The notes under the pieces were generated by a model. That model saw only the letters and a program-made list of their open reading frames with translations, had not been told where the DNA came from and did no database searches. A stretch of DNA of 64,000 bases from Nymphaea colorata (taxonomy: Eukaryota > Streptophyta > Magnoliopsida > Nymphaeales > Nymphaeaceae). Positions 63,752-64,000 of the stretch are shown here, piece after piece; positions within the stretch are counted from its first letter, which is position 1; every line of letters starts with the position of its first letter. Made by a program: the position numbers and the translations under genes. The stretch lies in NCBI RefSeq assembly GCF_008831285.2, contig NC_045146.1:18469149-18533148 (forward strand). The letters run 5' to 3'.

Positions 63752-64000
63752 ATGGTCACACTAGAGCGAACCCAATTCTCAGGTTCCTAGTTTCCTTCAC
63801 ACTCTCACTTTTTTCTCAAGTAGGTAGTATTTATCTCTCTATAATTTTGATTTTTTAACCATCACAGTTCCGGACACCGAAGTTGCTGAAATTGGAAGCT
63901 ATGGATGGGGTAACAATGGTGTTGCAGAAAATGTGACAGTCAGGAATGAGGCTAAATCACCTCACCTGTTTGGAATTGATCCTTTCTACATTGTGAGAGG
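63752..64000 (+). CDS. Likely 5' end of an unrecognised gene, cut by the window end
   Basis: An ATG at 63752 opens MVTLERTQFS, which ends after one base of a codon at a possible donor (GTTCCT, 63783). An acceptor TCACAG ending at 63867 leads to an exon open to the window end, reading VPDTEVAEIGSYGWGNNG, then NEAKSPHLFGIDPFYIVRG. The phase agrees across the 85-bp intron. Codon use looks coding, but I do not recognise the family. The donor is weak, and the first exon could instead be 5'UTR with the true start elsewhere. Confidence 0.4.

Overview
This is nuclear DNA of a flowering plant. The genes have introns with GT-AG borders, and their products belong to plant or general eukaryotic families (BURP/PG1-beta, plant-type formate dehydrogenase, ISY1, a plant OB-fold protein, a CYP78A relic). 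Between them lie long AT-rich stretches with many (CT)n, (GA)n and (AT)n tracts, MITE-like elements and decayed gene fragments. I cannot name the species. No prokaryotic, organellar or viral gene set is present, and I saw no intact transposon coding region.

Layout. 0-5.5 kb: repeats, a hAT-type MITE (2996-3326) with a perfect 8-bp target duplication sitting inside an otherwise open frame, and a two-copy tandem repeat. 5.9-9.8 kb: an intact OB-fold protein gene on + with a 1.4-kb 5'UTR intron. 10-28.9 kb: about 19 kb with no intact gene, holding a degenerate AT-rich tandem array (11.0-13.1 kb), a U6 snRNA pseudogene, a hairpin, microsatellites and a 60-bp tandem repeat. 29.0-31.0 kb: an intact polygalacturonase beta-subunit-like BURP gene (+). 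31-39 kb: repeats. 39.2-40.6 kb: a phase-consistent chain of small exons on - that I do not recognise. 43.8-44.7 kb: the splicing factor ISY1 (-), with a strong splice donor just after its stop. 46.4-55.3 kb: a large, decayed inverted duplication. Each arm carries a promoter, exon 1 and a broken later exon of a BURP/PG1-beta-like gene, the two copies diverge head to head, and each arm ends in an oppositely oriented BURP fragment. One arm also carries a frameshifted CYP78A cytochrome P450 fragment joined to the BURP sequence. 56.95-61.9 kb: NAD-dependent formate dehydrogenase (-), five exons reconstructed, with exon 1 not securely found. 63.75 kb to the end: the likely start of another + strand gene.

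The genes are unrelated in function: cell-wall pectin (PG1-beta), splicing (ISY1), formate oxidation in mitochondria (FDH) and an unassigned nucleic-acid-binding fold. The most unusual part is the 46-55 kb palindrome. It combines divergent promoters, foldback gene fragments and a P450/BURP chimera, and the same window holds an intact paralogue. This is the arrangement expected of a young hairpin or small-RNA locus, but no small RNA can be shown from sequence alone.
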